A stretch of DNA of 64,000 nt from Maylandia zebra (lineage: Eukaryota; Chordata; Actinopteri; Cichliformes; Cichlidae). Both the position numbers and the translations under genes were made by a program. The stretch spans positions 8,732,967 to 8,796,966 of the forward strand of contig NC_135184.1 in assembly GCF_041146795.1 (NCBI RefSeq), read 5' to 3'. Under the pieces are notes generated by a model, which worked only from the letters and a program-made list of their open reading frames with translations, ran no database searches and was not told the DNA's origin. Of the stretch, positions 1 through 12,071 are shown piece by piece; the stretch's first letter is position 1; each line of letters begins with the position of its first letter.

Positions 1-2360
1 TTTCAGTCAAAGCTGATCCAGGAAGGATTAAGATCATGCATTACTGCTTAGAATTTTGAGTTCACTTAATGTCTCTGTTTTGAAATATCCATTTTAGAAA
101 TGAAACAGCCCATTGAAAAACCCATTTTCATCACCGATTACTTCTGTGCTCCATTGTGATGTCTGAGGTTTCTCAGGTTAAAAAGTTAAATGATCATTCA
201 TCATAGAAAAAAGCCTTTTCTAATTACCTTAGCACACTTGAAAAAGAATTGCTCTGCTGATTAAAAAGAGGAAACAAACTGACTACTTGAGTGTTTGGAG
301 CATCAGCCTTTGTTGGTTTGATTATTGTTTGGAGAAAAAAGCCACAAAAAGTATTTTCTTCTGAAACTCATCAGTGTTCTTATTGAAATAAACGAGTGCT
401 ATTACATTAAATAAACTGCTAAATAATTAAATATGTTTAAATAATGCCTGTACAAACAAAGCTAACATAACAGAAAGAGAACTGAGCGACTGTGGTTCAC
501 AGCTGAGCACGAGCCAGACTGTTGTGGTTTGTTAAGGATGTAGTAGGCACTGTTATATGGAAACTCCAGAATTTGCACATGGTTTTAATTGCTTAGAAAA
601 GGAATATTAGTGTATTTTCATTTAGGATTTTTTTGTAGTTTGTTTAACCGGTGCAACAGTTTCTGCTGTCCTGGCATGAACAAATGGGTATTATATTATT
701 ATAATGGAAAACAGAATTCAATGATAATTAACAACCAATCGATCACAAACTAATTTCTAAATGGCCCAAACTTTTGATGGGTAATACATTTTATAAATAA
801 ATGTCTAATTATTCCCAAAAATGAAAACCACTCTGTGCTAAATGCTGCTGTATGAAAACATCTGTGACCCCTTTTTTATACATCTGCAAAAATATATAAT
901 GTCACTCAAGAAGAGAGCACACGGTTAAACAAACAGGACAAGAATATTAGACTCGGCTATTTATTTATTGAGAGAAACTATGCAGTATTACACATCTGTA
1001 AGTATGTGAACCTCTAGCAGTTAATTAGATGTTAAAAATCAGGTGTGAGGGTGTGATGTTTTAATGAGCCTAAAGAACAGGGATCTGTTAAAGTCTTATC
1101 TTTGGAGGACATGATTTTCAGAGTGTATCGTTACTACAACATATTATACTTCTGAGAACTTTCACAGAATCTTTGTCAATGCTCATCACCATATTTAAAG
1201 AGTCTGCACTTCACCAATCCACAGTCATGCATACTGTTCATGACTGATGTTCAACGGTCTGGCAGGTAACAAATGAACCAGAGGAAACTGATCATCTAAA
1301 GACCTCTCTCACACTGTCTAATATCCATGTTTGTCCACTATCAAAATACTGAACAATGGCTTGCATTGCAGGGCTTCAAGGAGACAGAGACAAGCCTGAA
1401 TGATATTTGAACTCGAGCTGGATGATAAAAGGATAAAGACAGTTATTCCAAATTACCTTTTCGTCAAAAGAAGCATTGGACATGGTCAATGTAAAGGCAA
1501 CGCTAATCATTCTAGCCATGTTTTGATAGACAACCGATTGACAGGCCAGTGACAACAAGAAGAGTTATACGTCTTATCAGTCCCCTGGTTGGAATAGAGT
1601 TAAAGCAACATCAGGTTAAGACACACACAGCGTAAGAGGAGCCACTGACAGCTGCACATGTGCTAATATTTGGGCTACTGTAGCCATACACATCAGTACA
1701 TTAGGAGTGTGAGTAAGATGAAAAGACAAAATGACAACATAAAATTTTAACGAAGCATTGCTAAACATGACAGCGCATCGAACACAGCCCGAGGCTCAAA
1801 AGATGAGAACACCGTTGAAATGTTCAGTAGTGTGGAAAGATTTCTGGCTATTTAAAGTTGCACAGATGCACAGAAGAATGTTTGCAAAACCCACAGCTGA
1901 ATGTTTACCTGCACAATGCAAGACTTTACAGTACCAGACACTTTCTCTTGTACCATGCCCAGTGACGAAAAACAAAGAGACACTGATGCAACAGTTTACT
2001 TTGTTGTAAAATATGTGATGTAATGTAAACAGAGCCAAAAATGTCAGATTTAAGTGAATGATTCAAGTAACTGACCCTCGTTACCGAGTCCCTGACCATT
2101 TCCCTTAGACGGCACTTTTCCAGCTGCGCGTGGAGTGTAAAGAGACAGGAGAACATCTGAGTCACACTTTGCTACAACATCAGATTTGTGGTCAAGTCAC
2201 ATATCTGATCCATATAAGAGCCTCACTGCCCTCTTCACTGAGTCAGAACTGCACTTCTTGTGCTTTTTAAAGAATTAATTAATTATTAATTGATATGTTG
2301 TCGTGAAGCATAAGTGGATCACAATTGAGTGATCCCTTTCACAGGCCGGTGTACTGTATG

Positions 2361-2391
2361 GCAGTTAAGAAACCAAATCCAGCAACTTCAG
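2361..2391 (+). repeat. Copy 1 of a dispersed 31-bp direct repeat
   Basis: This segment, built around the core AGAAACCAAATCC, matches 3676-3706 at about 27 of 31 positions by eye, in the same orientation. Both copies are preceded by CACAGGC at slightly different distances. This suggests two decayed copies of one interspersed repeat rather than a tandem array. Confidence 0.5.
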
Positions 2392-3675
2392 TTTAAAGGT
2401 TAAATCTATATAAAAGAAACGATACCGTGTGGGTTCCCTGATATATGATTTTGTCCTTCGTGGAGGACATGAGATTTTTAAGACAGCGATCATTTATGCA
2501 ATCTATACGAGTCCTGCTGTGCTGTAAATAGGACATCCCGACGAATGAGGACATCCCACATTTGTGGGGGTTGAGCTGAGACAGCACATGGATTTTTTTT
2601 CCCAAAATGATGGGAACTGCAGCTTCCAATTTTATGACCATAAAATTAGGTGATAATAATTTTGCAGATATTATGTTTCCATTACTAAAAATCAAACTGC
2701 TTCTTGAGATCTTCTTTGAGAGTCAAAGATTTAATACGATTTCAGAAAGGTAGAGTAATTTTATGGCTTCTGAAACAAATTTTAGCCAGTGGACAAAAGG
2801 ACTTATCACATTGCATTTTCAACCTTTGTCCATACTTCAGGAAGCAAAGGGCAGAGTGAAGCAGAAAGGAATTTTCTCAAAATTGTGGCAGGGGTGGTCA
2901 GTCTTATTGCTGTCAGGGGTATGAGGTGGAAGAAGGCCAGACATTAGAGCAGAGGGGTGAAAGGTCAGAGGAAGACATATCAGCATTTGAGGAGCCTGTG
3001 CAGCAACAATGTGATGGTACTCACCCATAATAAGAAGTGTTGTATCATGTAGGGCTCTGAAGTTTTCAGGTATTACAAATTTCTAGAAGCCTTTTCAGCT
3101 GAGAAGCTGAACATTTTTTACACACTTTTACCCTGTTGATTTACATTAATTATTAATTGATTAATAATATATATCCTAAAAGTATATATAATATAAGCAT
3201 ATATAATATATATGCTAACTCTACATTTCCTGCCTTTTTCACTTTAATTTCAACCATACTGAAACTACTGCCAAGAGAGTTGGACCTCTGATTACATCAA
3301 ACAGTAAAGAGCAAACCAGGTCTTAGACTAAAAGATGTCAGAAGATACAAACCAGAAGGAAGTGGTTTTAAGTTTTAATGCTGAAGGTAGCATTAAAATG
3401 TAACGCATTCTGGAGCTGAAAACATTCTTCAGCATATCTGTGTTCATGACATAACTTGGATAACCTAGGATCCAACTTTACTGGTTCCTAGTTATAGACA
3501 ATTCAATAAGTTGAGATAGATTCTTGGAGATTGGCCAGTCGATCAGAGTAACAAATGATCTTAACGTCCGATCAGGGGGCAAAGACTAAAGCTCTCTTGA
3601 AGGTGATATCTCCTTAAAAAATGCAACCTTCTGCCTCAATCTGATGAAATCATGAAAAGATTGTTCGCTTCACAG

Positions 3676-3706
3676 GCAGTCGAGAAACCAAATCCCACAA
3701 CTTCAG
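3676..3706 (+). repeat. Copy 2 of a dispersed 31-bp direct repeat
   Basis: Partner of 2361-2391. The shared block directly follows CACAGGC here, whereas copy 1 has about 15 extra bases at that point. The family is not recognised. Confidence 0.5.
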
Positions 3707-6077
3707 AGCCCTAGCTTACGCAATACTCCTCGTCCATAATGAACTTTGGGTGTCATCATTTTGACCCTGCTCAGGCTCCTCAAACGCTGGTATGTCCTCC
3801 TCTGAGCTTTCACCTTCCAGCTCTCATGTCTGGCCTTCCTCCACCTCCTTTCCTGACAGCACTCAGTATGACTCCACTTGTACAAATCTGAGTAAAATCC
3901 TTTCTGCCTCGCTCAGCACTCTGTCATATCATGCATGATCACTGCTGTTGTCATGGGTTACATGACCTAATGATCCAGGTTTAGGTGAGAATTAGGTGTG
4001 CAGAGTAGAGTTAACTAAATTAAAAAAAAAAAGTATAAGAAAGTATTTGCTAAAATAATGTTTTAGTGTTCATTAATGTTTCCTTCATGAAATGTTTTAA
4101 TATTCACAAAATGAAAAACATTGTACCGGAAAATCCACACAAAGAATGGAAACGATATCCTTACTTATTCCCGCAGAAGATAAAACAAAAAAAATAATAT
4201 AAATAATATTTTTTGTATCCATCGTTTCCTGTTTTTTATCTTCAGAAAGAATTATGGACCTATGTTATTTATTTTAAAAAGTACATATATTGTGATCTAT
4301 CGATATATCTGACTGATATAAAAAAAACTTTCCATGTCACCCAGCCTTAATTTGAATACATTCACAGTAAAGTCAAGAACACGAATCTCAAAAGAAAAGT
4401 GCATAAAGCCAGAAAACAACTCGTAGCACAAAATTATTTCTACTGAGGAATGGTAGTGGAAGAATACAGTTAATGTTTTGCAATAGTCGAGTCAAAGTCC
4501 AAACCTTTATGTTGTAGAAATTGTGGAATAGCCCGAAGCAAGCAGTTTGTGTGAGAGAACCCAAAGTTTTGTGTTTGCAATACTGAAATGGACTAAATTC
4601 CTCGAAGCCAGTGTGCAGAATTGATCACCTTTTACTGCATATTTATACTTGCATTTATTGCTGCACAAAAGTGTCACATAGGATGCTGAAAACAGAGGTT
4701 CAGGTGCCATTCACAGATCTGTAATACTGACTATTTTTTCCTCAAAATGTTAAGGACCAAGTAATATTATTGTGTAATATAATTCATGTTGTTTTGTTTT
4801 TCTTCCTTTAGCAAAACTGGATATTTTAGGATATGTTTATACAAAAATATGGAAAATTCCAAAGGGTTCACAACCTATTGTTGCAATTGCAGTATATAGT
4901 GTGCAGAGCTGATCGCAGCCTATTCATGTTCATATGTAAAACTTAAACCAGGAAACTTAAACCTGTACCACACAACCAGAGCCAGCTGAAAATTATTAGA
5001 AAGGAAATTAAAGCAGGCTGATGAAGACTCTTGAGATATGTAATGAAGATTATGCAGATGATACGGGCACCTTACAATGGCTCAAAATCTGTTCACTGCC
5101 ACTGCCTTACAGCAGATGAGGGGCAAGACACGGGGAGACAAATACAATTTATCGTGACAGTTCATCATTTCTGTTAATCTGTGTGTCACGGACGGCTGAT
5201 CAAAGTCTTAGAGTTATAAGGGGATTCATTTGGAAATGTACGGAGACAAAGGCAATGAGATGAATACAAATAGAGCGATACAAAAGGATATTATGAAAAA
5301 TGCTCGCCTGTCATTTTGTTCCCTGACACTTTCTCTCTTTGTCTTTCTGCCTCTCTCTCTTCATCTCTTCCAGGCTGGGTGGAGCAGGAGACATATTATT
5401 AACATTCAGAAAATGTCAGTTTGAGGTCTGTGTGTGTGTGTGTGCATGTGTATGCATAGATGTGTTTGTTTGCGCTCATGAGTGTAAAACTGTGCGTGCG
5501 TGTCTGTCAGTTGTAATATTGCATGGATCAGTTCACAAATCTGATTATCAGAAAAATACTGCTGAAAATAGGCTTTTGAGTTTTCTCTTTTTTTCTCTTT
5601 ATCAGAAAACATTTCCAGCAGAGTGATAGTAATGTAAACCTTTGTGCCTTACACAAGCTGCTACCAAAGTGATGTACTGTGGCCCGTTTGGCTGGAAGGG
5701 AGTATCAGATGTTGTTTCTGTTAAATTTGACAAATAAAATGTATTCCAAAGTATGTCTGCCCATCATTTAAACATTACTCACCTATCTGTATTGTTCCCT
5801 ATTGCAAAGTCATATAAGCAACTTGATTTTGATGTGCCATCCCTCTGAACATTGCTGAAGACCCCAAGGACAGTCATCTCCAAACATGCTGAGCATCTGC
5901 AGGTTATGAAGGAACAAGCCAACAAGACCCAAAGTATTTTCTGCCAGGTTATCTCTTTTGTCTGTTGGAATACACAATCTGTACAATATTACACAGATGT
6001 TTTTAATGTCCTGGCTGATTTGTGTGTGACAGGAGGTAATTGGGAATATCTAGAAGAGCTTTTGGGCATCACTAACT

Positions 6078-6100
6078 TTATTATTATTATTATTATTATT
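6078..6100 (+). repeat. (TTA)n microsatellite
   Basis: Short run of TTA/ATT triplets. It makes an artificial poly-isoleucine stretch in an open frame that is not a gene. Confidence 0.9.
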
Positions 6101-6647
6101 TGTATTTATGAGTGTGGAGTGGATGGAGCTCCCATTTTACAATACTTGTTCCATGCATCCATTTTACTTGACAGAAGACATGACTGGTGGGCTAGTTTAT
6201 TCTTGCAATTGATGAATGGGAGGATATTCCAATAATGATCTTCTTGAAAAAATATTCCTTTATCTTTTTGACTTCTCTTGGGCTCTCTAAGCTAGTTGGT
6301 GCAGCCAGACAAAATAGGCATGGAAAAAAAATTATTCAGACAGATTTCACACACTAAGTAGTTGTGTTTCTCCTCTAAAAATTAGACTTAAACCGCAATC
6401 ATCACCAGACATGAAAAAGGAAATGAATCTGATATTTTCTTTCAGCATCCTGTGCAGATTTGATTTAGGAAAGTTGTTCCCCCAGTGGATAAAAATACTC
6501 TGTGTTTCACCCACGGAAGCAAAGGATTGAAAGGAATAAAAAAAATATGTCGGAATTTTTCTGAAAACAAAGACTCAGTGTTTGCATGTTGCTGTCATGT
6601 TACAGAAAGAAAAACAACCAAATCCTAACAAGGAAGTGTTATAAAAG

Positions 6648-6761
6648 AGTAGCTCCTTAGTGTAGTAGGTTATGCATTTGCCTAAAAAGCAAAAGCTCCC
6701 AAGTTCAGCCTCAGGAGAAAACATAAATCCCTTTGGGACTGTGTCAGGAAGGGCATCTGGG
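6648..6761 (+). mobile_element. Degenerate tRNA-derived SINE remnant
   Basis: The left part resembles a decayed tRNA: an A-box-like AGTGTAGTAGGTTATGCA, a degenerate anticodon-arm region and a B-box-like AAGTTCAGCC. It is followed by a body containing GTGTCAGGAAGGGCATCTGG, close to a tail motif I associate with teleost tRNA-derived SINEs. No clean target-site duplication is visible, and the copy is old. It lies directly beside another repeat remnant (6836-7012). The SINE assignment rests on this motif and the tRNA-like layout, not on a database match. Confidence 0.5.
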
Positions 6762-6835
6762 TTGCTGCAATTATTTTAAACTAAAAACCACAGAGCTATG
6801 TACAAATACTTCCATCAGTCCATTTTGTCAAGTGG

Positions 6836-7012
6836 ACTGTGCCTATACTAACTGACATCGGGTGAGATTGAGAGGTAGGACACAGGTTATGGCAGGTGAC
6901 AGGTTGTGTACAAGGGTACCAAAGAGGCAGACAACAACGCTCACATTCACTTACAGATGCTGATAACTGTCTTTGGACAGTGGGAGGTAGTCGGAGCACC
7001 CAGAGGAAATCA
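6836..7012 (-). mobile_element. Remnant of a fish LINE 3' tail family, minus strand
   Basis: Near its right end the + strand reads CTTTGGACAGTGGGAGG followed by TCGGAGCACCCAGAGGAAA. This is a decayed version of a very common fish interspersed repeat whose sense strand carries a CCTCCCACAGTCCAAAG motif and ends in tandem ATGG units. I assign it to the 3' end of a non-LTR retrotransposon (RTE/Expander-like); that family name is from memory. Related fragments on the + strand occur at 40305-40406, 46891-46985 and 57941-58058. Confidence 0.55.
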
Positions 7013-7494
7013 CTTGTAAATCAAGAAGTAAACTCTAAAAAATGTAACCTAATTTTACAGTTTACTTAGACAGTCACATTTCCTTTTCATTACATTTTTA
7101 TATTGATTTGATTTCCATTAGCATACTGATTTACCTATGTTTTAATAAAATAAAATAAAGTGTCAGTGAGTATTTTATTTTTGTCTAAATTTCTTGTGTT
7201 TAACATGAAGTTCATAAAAGTGAAGGAAACAGACATTTTTTTTAGTTATTTTAGTATTTTAAAGTACAAATTGATTTCAGCCTTAAAATGGTGAATAAAT
7301 GTGGGATTTCGTTTAAAGTTGGATGCATTTTGCTGCAAAGAGGTTCCAGATAAAAAAAAATTTTCAACAGTAAAACAGACATTTTCTGTAAAATAACCGA
7401 ATTATTACACGTCACCTTCAACATTACGCCATGCCTTACAGCACTCAGACAGTTCAAACTCCTTTTCAAGCTTGAATCTCTTCAAGGTTTTTCA

Positions 7495-7550
7495 GAACGC
7501 CGCGGAACAACAACATCCGTAACGTCACTTCCGCTCACTGTCCGTCAAAC
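7495..7550 (+). promoter_or_regulatory. SDHC core promoter and short 5' UTR
   Basis: The 50 bases before the start codon are CpG-containing, unlike the AT-rich flank. CACTTCCGC at 7526-7534 is an ETS/GABP (NRF-2) type site on the minus strand. AACGTCAC just before it is a CRE half site. The start-codon context AAACATGGCG (7547-7556) matches the YY1-type element that often overlaps the initiator in housekeeping and OXPHOS genes. There is no TATA box. This architecture is typical of nuclear genes for mitochondrial proteins. The exact start site is not visible, but the leader is probably very short. Confidence 0.6.
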
Positions 7551-7567
7551 ATGGCGCTGCTTCTAAG
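7551..7567 (+). CDS. sdhc: sdhc exon 1 (coding part)
   Basis: ATG plus 14 bases encode MALLL and two bases of Arg6. The donor is AAG|GTCAGT, leaving phase 2. The ATG has A at -3 and G at +4. Such a tiny first coding exon is also seen in mammalian SDHC. Confidence 0.93.
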
Positions 7568-10500
7568 GTCAGTTTATCTTTAGTGCATTACTTTCGGGCT
7601 CTGGGAAGCTTTTACTCCTTGTTCTTTGGGATATTGAGGCGCGTAGAGAAAAAGTATAATAAATTAAATGCACGTTTGAGGTCGACGCGCCTCGGTGTAA
7701 CTTGTAGTCTCCGTTTATTATCCTTGTTTACCGCAAGTGTGGTGGAAAGCCGCTAGCTTACTGTAGCTATCGTGCTAGCGTCAGATGTTCTTGGTTATCT
7801 GAGAGTGGACTTTGACAAGTAGTGTTAATAATGACAGACGTAAGCGGTTATTTGGCGCCTTAACCTTCATATGACCGCTTGACGAATGCTTGATTCGCTG
7901 TTGATAATCTGAATTTGTTTGATTTAGGTTTGTGTTAAGTGATAATCGAACTACACCATTACAGTGTCGTAACTCTACCCAGGTCAAATGATTGTCAAAT
8001 GATTGGCGTTGTCTAAATTACCTTAAATGTGAAACAGATCTTTGTTTAGTAGAAGTGAACCTATTACCCTTTAGAGTTTGTTTAACAGACACTTCTCACT
8101 TGTTCCTTCTCGCTAGAGCTGGAGTTAAGACTTGGCTTTACTTATTGCTGGGTTTTCCCAACGAATATGCAAAATTTATGACCATAACTGTTTATAGAAC
8201 TATAAAAATACAACAACGAACTACAAATCATTCTCTCTTAAGCATTTTTTATTGACAGTATTAACAATTTTACAGTATGAATAATAGCGACGCTCAAACC
8301 TTCTTTTGTGTCCTATTTTTTTTGTATGTGTTATTGTTCTTTTTTATGTTAATTTGTTGACTTGTTGCCCCTTGTTCCTATTTAGCTCTGTTTACTTATT
8401 GAAAAATCTTCATCATTACAACATATCTTTCTCATGGTGCTGCTGGTTTACTCTGAAGTAAACCAGGATTCAAATCTAAACCTGTTTTTGTTTTTTATGT
8501 CTTTAGGACGTTGGGACGTCAGAGTGTCTGTCTCTCCAAACCCCAGTACAGTGTCTTGTACAGACAGTGAGTTCTGTGCTTGTTTGTTAGTGCTTATAAA
8601 TGCACACATAGATGCTACTGCAAACTTGTTTTCTGTAACCACCCCATTTTCTCTCCTCTTCAGTGTGGCTCCAATGGGATCCACAGCCAAGGAGGAGATG
8701 AACAAGTTTTGGGACAAAAATTCGAGATTAAACCGACCCATGTCTCCCCATGTCACCATCTACAAGTATGTACTGCATACCTTCTGGTGTCTACTCAGTG
8801 TTGTTCAGATGTGACTCAGTTAAAGTAAAAGTCATTTGCTCCATTTGTTTTATGTTTTCAGAGACACCTCAAATCTGCAGCAACACGTTTTCTGAGCTGC
8901 AAATATTGTTACTTTTAAAATCATTTTTTCTGATTGTGCAGGTTTTTCATTCTTTTGAAGCTAATAAAACAGCAGGGCAACCCACAAATACCTGAGATTT
9001 AGTGCAATAAGCACCTTATAATGTACTGTCACCAAGTTATTGCAATCCTAACGCCTGCAGCAAAGAACCCCTTTTTTGTTCAGTATATGTCGGTATATGT
9101 AATTTCTCACTAGGCTACCCTCCTGGTTCAGCTGCCTTTTTTTTAACTTTAATATTTTTCTGTCATTTGGGATCATTGTGATGACTCAGGGCACCTTTTT
9201 TTTTTTTTAACACTGTCAACAATCTTCAGCTTCTCCAATCTGTAATCCAGTGATTTAAGTCATACTCTTTCACTGGGTTTAGCCTGTTCTGTACTAGAGC
9301 ATTAGCTTATTCATATTTATGCATGCAAACTTTGCATGTGCATCCATCACTGGCACAAAATCAAAGTTCCATGATTAAAATGTAGAATTGCAGTGTTGTT
9401 ACTTGTAAATCAAAGCCTCATTCATCATAAAACTGTTTTAAAGATTTAAAATAATCATTAGTTGAGGCCTGTATGTGTGAAAGCTAAATGTGCTCTGGTT
9501 TTTGGGGGGGGGTTTTGCATCTCAGGTGGTCTGTCCCCATGATGATGTCCATCACGCACAGAGGAACTGGAATTGGGCTCAGTGGAGGTAACACATCTGT
9601 TTTTTCCATCCAAAATTAAAGTTAAAGCAAGTAAATGATTTAGTTTTGCCCTTGAAGCTATACAGCCACTGTCAGCTTTTAAGTGACCTTGGAAATGTCT
9701 TCAGGGCATTGTAGTCTGTCACTATTGATTTTTACTAAGAGCATTTACTGGAATTACAAAACACAAGTTGTTCAATACAATTAAACCTAACATGTGAAAA
9801 TTAACACTAGATGGCTAACAGCTTTCAGTCATTCGCCTGGAGTAAAAACACGTGTCATTGTGGTATTGTATATCAGTGCTGCTGACCTTCATGGAACATG
9901 CTGTAAAAGCTGAATCAGCTTTGTTTATGTGTTAATTGGCTCGATAAGGGCCAAACTCAACAGCCAGGCTGGCTACCTCTCGGACATTAAGTGCCACTTA
10001 CTGTCTCTCAGCTTTCTATTAGAATCACATGAGTAATCACATGCCTGAAATCAACTTCGATTCACAGTGAGGGAAGTAAATCTATCACCAACTGACAGGA
10101 AGCCATATCAGTTCATCTAAACATAACAGTCAGTATTTAACATTTAGTTTTCAATGCAACTTTCTGTATGTATATAAATATTTTAAAGAATGTCTTTTCT
10201 CACACGGAGTTGTTTAGTTTATATTCTTTATCATCCAGGCAATACAGAAATAGAAGCTTTAAATAAGCCATTGTGTTCAGTGCATTGTAGCAGGCAGCCC
10301 AAGAAGCACTTGTTTGATCCAGATCCATTATTTGGCTGTCACTCCAGCAAGAGCAAAAAACAACAAAAAAGTATTTACATAACTGAGGCTTTCACATGTT
10401 GCAAAATTACTGGTGAGCTGGATCATGTGGTAAAGTGGCTTATGGAGAGAAAATGTTAGAAGCATGTGGAGCTTCTTTTTGCATGTCTTAATTTCTTACT

Positions 10501-11115
10501 GATTATGAAAGGTGTGGTGGTCTCAGGATTTCTGTCTGTGTTTAGCTATCTCAGCATTTGCGGTGGCAGCGCTGGTTTTGCCAGGGAGCTACCCCTACTA
10601 CCTGGATTTAATCCACTCACTGTCCATTGGTCCATTTCTCACTGGGCTGGCCAAATTCGGGATTGCCTTCCCAGTATCTTACCACACCTATAACGGCATC
10701 CGCCACTTGGTAAGATTTAATGATTTAATAATTTTAAAATTGCCTAATGATTTAACCGAGGAACTGCTTACCTTTTTCTTCCTCACACTAGAGTCTGTTT
10801 GAAATTCTTTGGTAGTTTTTCCATTTGCATGTTTTATGAGGTGTCTGGACTGCTTAGCTTAAGCTTTTAAGAGGATACAGATTTTTGTTTTGCTTTTGTC
10901 ATGTTTACTAATTTTACTAATTACATTTGCCAACATTTATAAAATGAGGTTGTTTTTGTGTGCTTAATGTTCTTTTTATGATCTTCTTCTGTTTATTATT
11001 ATCTAATCAGGGCTGGGATATGGGCAAAGGCTTCAAAATTCCAGAGGTCTACCGCACCGGCTACACAGTCATTGGTCTGTCCGTCATCACGTCAATAGCT
11101 CTGCTCATGATCTGA
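7551..11115 (+). CDS. sdhc: Succinate dehydrogenase cytochrome b560 subunit, mitochondrial (complex II subunit C)
   Basis: Six exons join to a 169-residue protein, the same length as human SDHC: 7551-7567, 8507-8566, 8664-8765, 9526-9587, 10546-10709 and 11011-11115. All introns are GT-AG and the reading frame is unbroken to TGA at 11113. Residues 1 to about 28 form an Arg-rich mitochondrial presequence (LLLRTLGRQ). The matrix motif STAKEEMNKFW (32-42) precedes NRPMSPHVTIY (49-59), whose Ser53 lies in the ubiquinone-site region. SITHRGTGIGLSG (68-80) contains the conserved RGTG. SYHTYNGIRHLGWD (125-138) carries His127, the heme b axial ligand in human numbering. Three hydrophobic helices are evident, roughly 63-93, 106-134 and 147-169. 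The protein anchors SDHA/SDHB in the inner membrane together with SDHD and passes electrons to ubiquinone. No damage is seen. Confidence 0.97.
8507..8566 (+). CDS. sdhc: sdhc exon 2 (presequence)
   Basis: Acceptor TCTTTAG|GACG and donor ACA|GTGAGT. Its 60 bases finish Arg6 and encode the rest of the targeting presequence through Arg25, exiting in phase 2. The segment is poorly conserved apart from its Arg/Ser-rich, amphipathic character. Confidence 0.93.
8664..8765 (+). CDS. sdhc: sdhc exon 3 (matrix N-terminal segment)
   Basis: Acceptor CTCTTCAG|TGTGG and donor CAA|GTATGT, 102 bases. It encodes His26 to Tyr59 plus two bases of Lys60, including the mature N-terminal KEEMNKFW and RPMSPHVTIY blocks that are diagnostic for SDHC. 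Confidence 0.96.
9526..9587 (+). CDS. sdhc: sdhc exon 4 (start of helix I, RGTG motif)
   Basis: Acceptor CATCTCAG|GTGG and donor GAG|GTAACA, 62 bases. It completes Lys60 and encodes WSVPMMMSITHRGTGIGLSG. The HRGTG motif with its conserved Arg72 lies near the quinone/heme region of the family. Confidence 0.96.
10546..10709 (+). CDS. sdhc: sdhc exon 5 (helices I-II, heme ligand)
   Basis: Acceptor TGTTTAG|CTATC and donor TTG|GTAAGA, 164 bases, leaving phase 0. It encodes the remainder of helix I, the intermembrane loop (PGSYPYYLDL) and helix II with YHTYNGIRH. The first His of that motif is residue 127, the heme b ligand. Confidence 0.97.
11011..11115 (+). CDS. sdhc: sdhc exon 6 (helix III and stop)
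   Basis: Acceptor ATCTAATCAG|GGC, 105 bases to TGA at 11113-11115. It encodes GWDMGKGFKIPEVYRTG and the last membrane helix. The WD following GIRHL is a family signature. Confidence 0.97.
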   Translation, partial: GWDMGKGFKIPEVYRTGYTVIGLSVITSIALLMI

Positions 11116-11265
11116 GCTCAGGACCAGACGTGATGAACAGAGCGAGTTAAAGTGAACGTGAACTGGATTTCACTGTGGGAGTTTTGTTTTGTGTATATGT
11201 ACCGTGGCCTAATGCAGACTTATGTCATCAAAGTGTTCAATAAAGGATTATGTTATTCTAAATTT
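11116..11265 (+). terminator. sdhc: sdhc 3' UTR with AATAAA polyadenylation signal
   Basis: A canonical AATAAA lies at 11239-11244, 124 bases after the stop. It is followed by a T-rich segment that can act as the downstream element. Cleavage is expected around 11255-11270. Confidence 0.85.
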
Positions 11266-11269
11266 AGAA

Positions 11270-11993
11270 ATTATGTTTTGATGTTTCTTCCTTTGAATTA
11301 ATTACACTTGGAGAGTCTTTGGGGTCAGCAAATGCAGCAGCAGAGTGCAAGGTGCATGCAAATGTGACCCAGTTTATTTCACACTTGTTCTCAGCGTGAA
11401 CAACAACCAGCGGCCAAAATTAGACATGTCCTACATGCCTTATGTAATTTGCCTAATTGTGCTGTGACGTCAAAATCATTAATCACTTTTCTTTGCCCTG
11501 AGTGCTCAGTCACTGCCAGTTCAACCAGTGTGTCTGCTGATGTTGTTTGTGCACAGAAAGGTGTGTTTGTGTGTTGTTGTTTTTTTAAACTGTAGGCTGT
11601 CATTTATATTTTAACTTATCCAGGCTGCAGATGCTCAGATACATTTTTAACGGCAGGGAAGGGAGAGGCTGAAATGTAGAGGCAGCTCAGTGGGGGAAGC
11701 TGTGCATGTGAACAGGCTCCTCACCGGCAGCCTGCCTCGGGCCTTACCTCCAACTGAGCCGCACAGGAGTTACACACTGCATCTCACCTGCTTTTGTCCT
11801 GCAGTGTGAATAAAGGCAAGCTGTGATGTAAAGTCAGATCCAACTCCCGCTTGTGCTGCGTACAGTAACAAGTGCATACTGATCAACAAAAAACAGGTTC
11901 TGAGGTTAGCTGTAACAAAATTGGCTCATTAATTTGTAACCGATGCCTGGAGGGGAAATGCCTGTTAGGCAGAATGTCTTTTTGGTTTATTGA

Positions 11994-11996
<3 letters not shown>
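11270..11996. other. Intergenic DNA between sdhc and the tRNA gene, left part
   Basis: No coding exon is recognised. A locally GC-richer patch at about 11640-11830 contains an isolated splice-donor-like sequence on the minus strand (GGAG|GTAAGG) but no open exon of note. Confidence 0.5.

Positions 11997-12071
<75 letters not shown>
11997..12071 (+). repeat. (AT)n followed by a 33-base T run
   Basis: About twenty AT units (11997-12037) pass directly into an uninterrupted T tract at 12039-12071. Such a compound tract can be a microsatellite or the inverted poly(A) end of a retroelement. No retroelement body is recognisable beside it. Its exact length is prone to sequencing error. Confidence 0.9.

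Larger units (their letters stand above)
1..6647. other. Gene-poor intergenic DNA upstream of SDHC
   Basis: I find no coding exon here. Open frames are short, lack plausible splice sites and have no recognisable protein family. The stretch is AT-rich, including an almost pure AT patch around 3143-3215 and another around 4190-4330. It contains a (TTA)n run, a GT-rich patch near 5432-5460 and one pair of related 31-bp segments, listed separately. It could include the 3' flank of a neighbouring gene, but I see no exon or convincing 3' end that would show it. Confidence 0.55.

Noticed and set aside
5852..6235. 127-codon open frame
   Set aside because: Contains a poly-Ile stretch made by the (TTA)n microsatellite and has no splice context or homology that I recognise.
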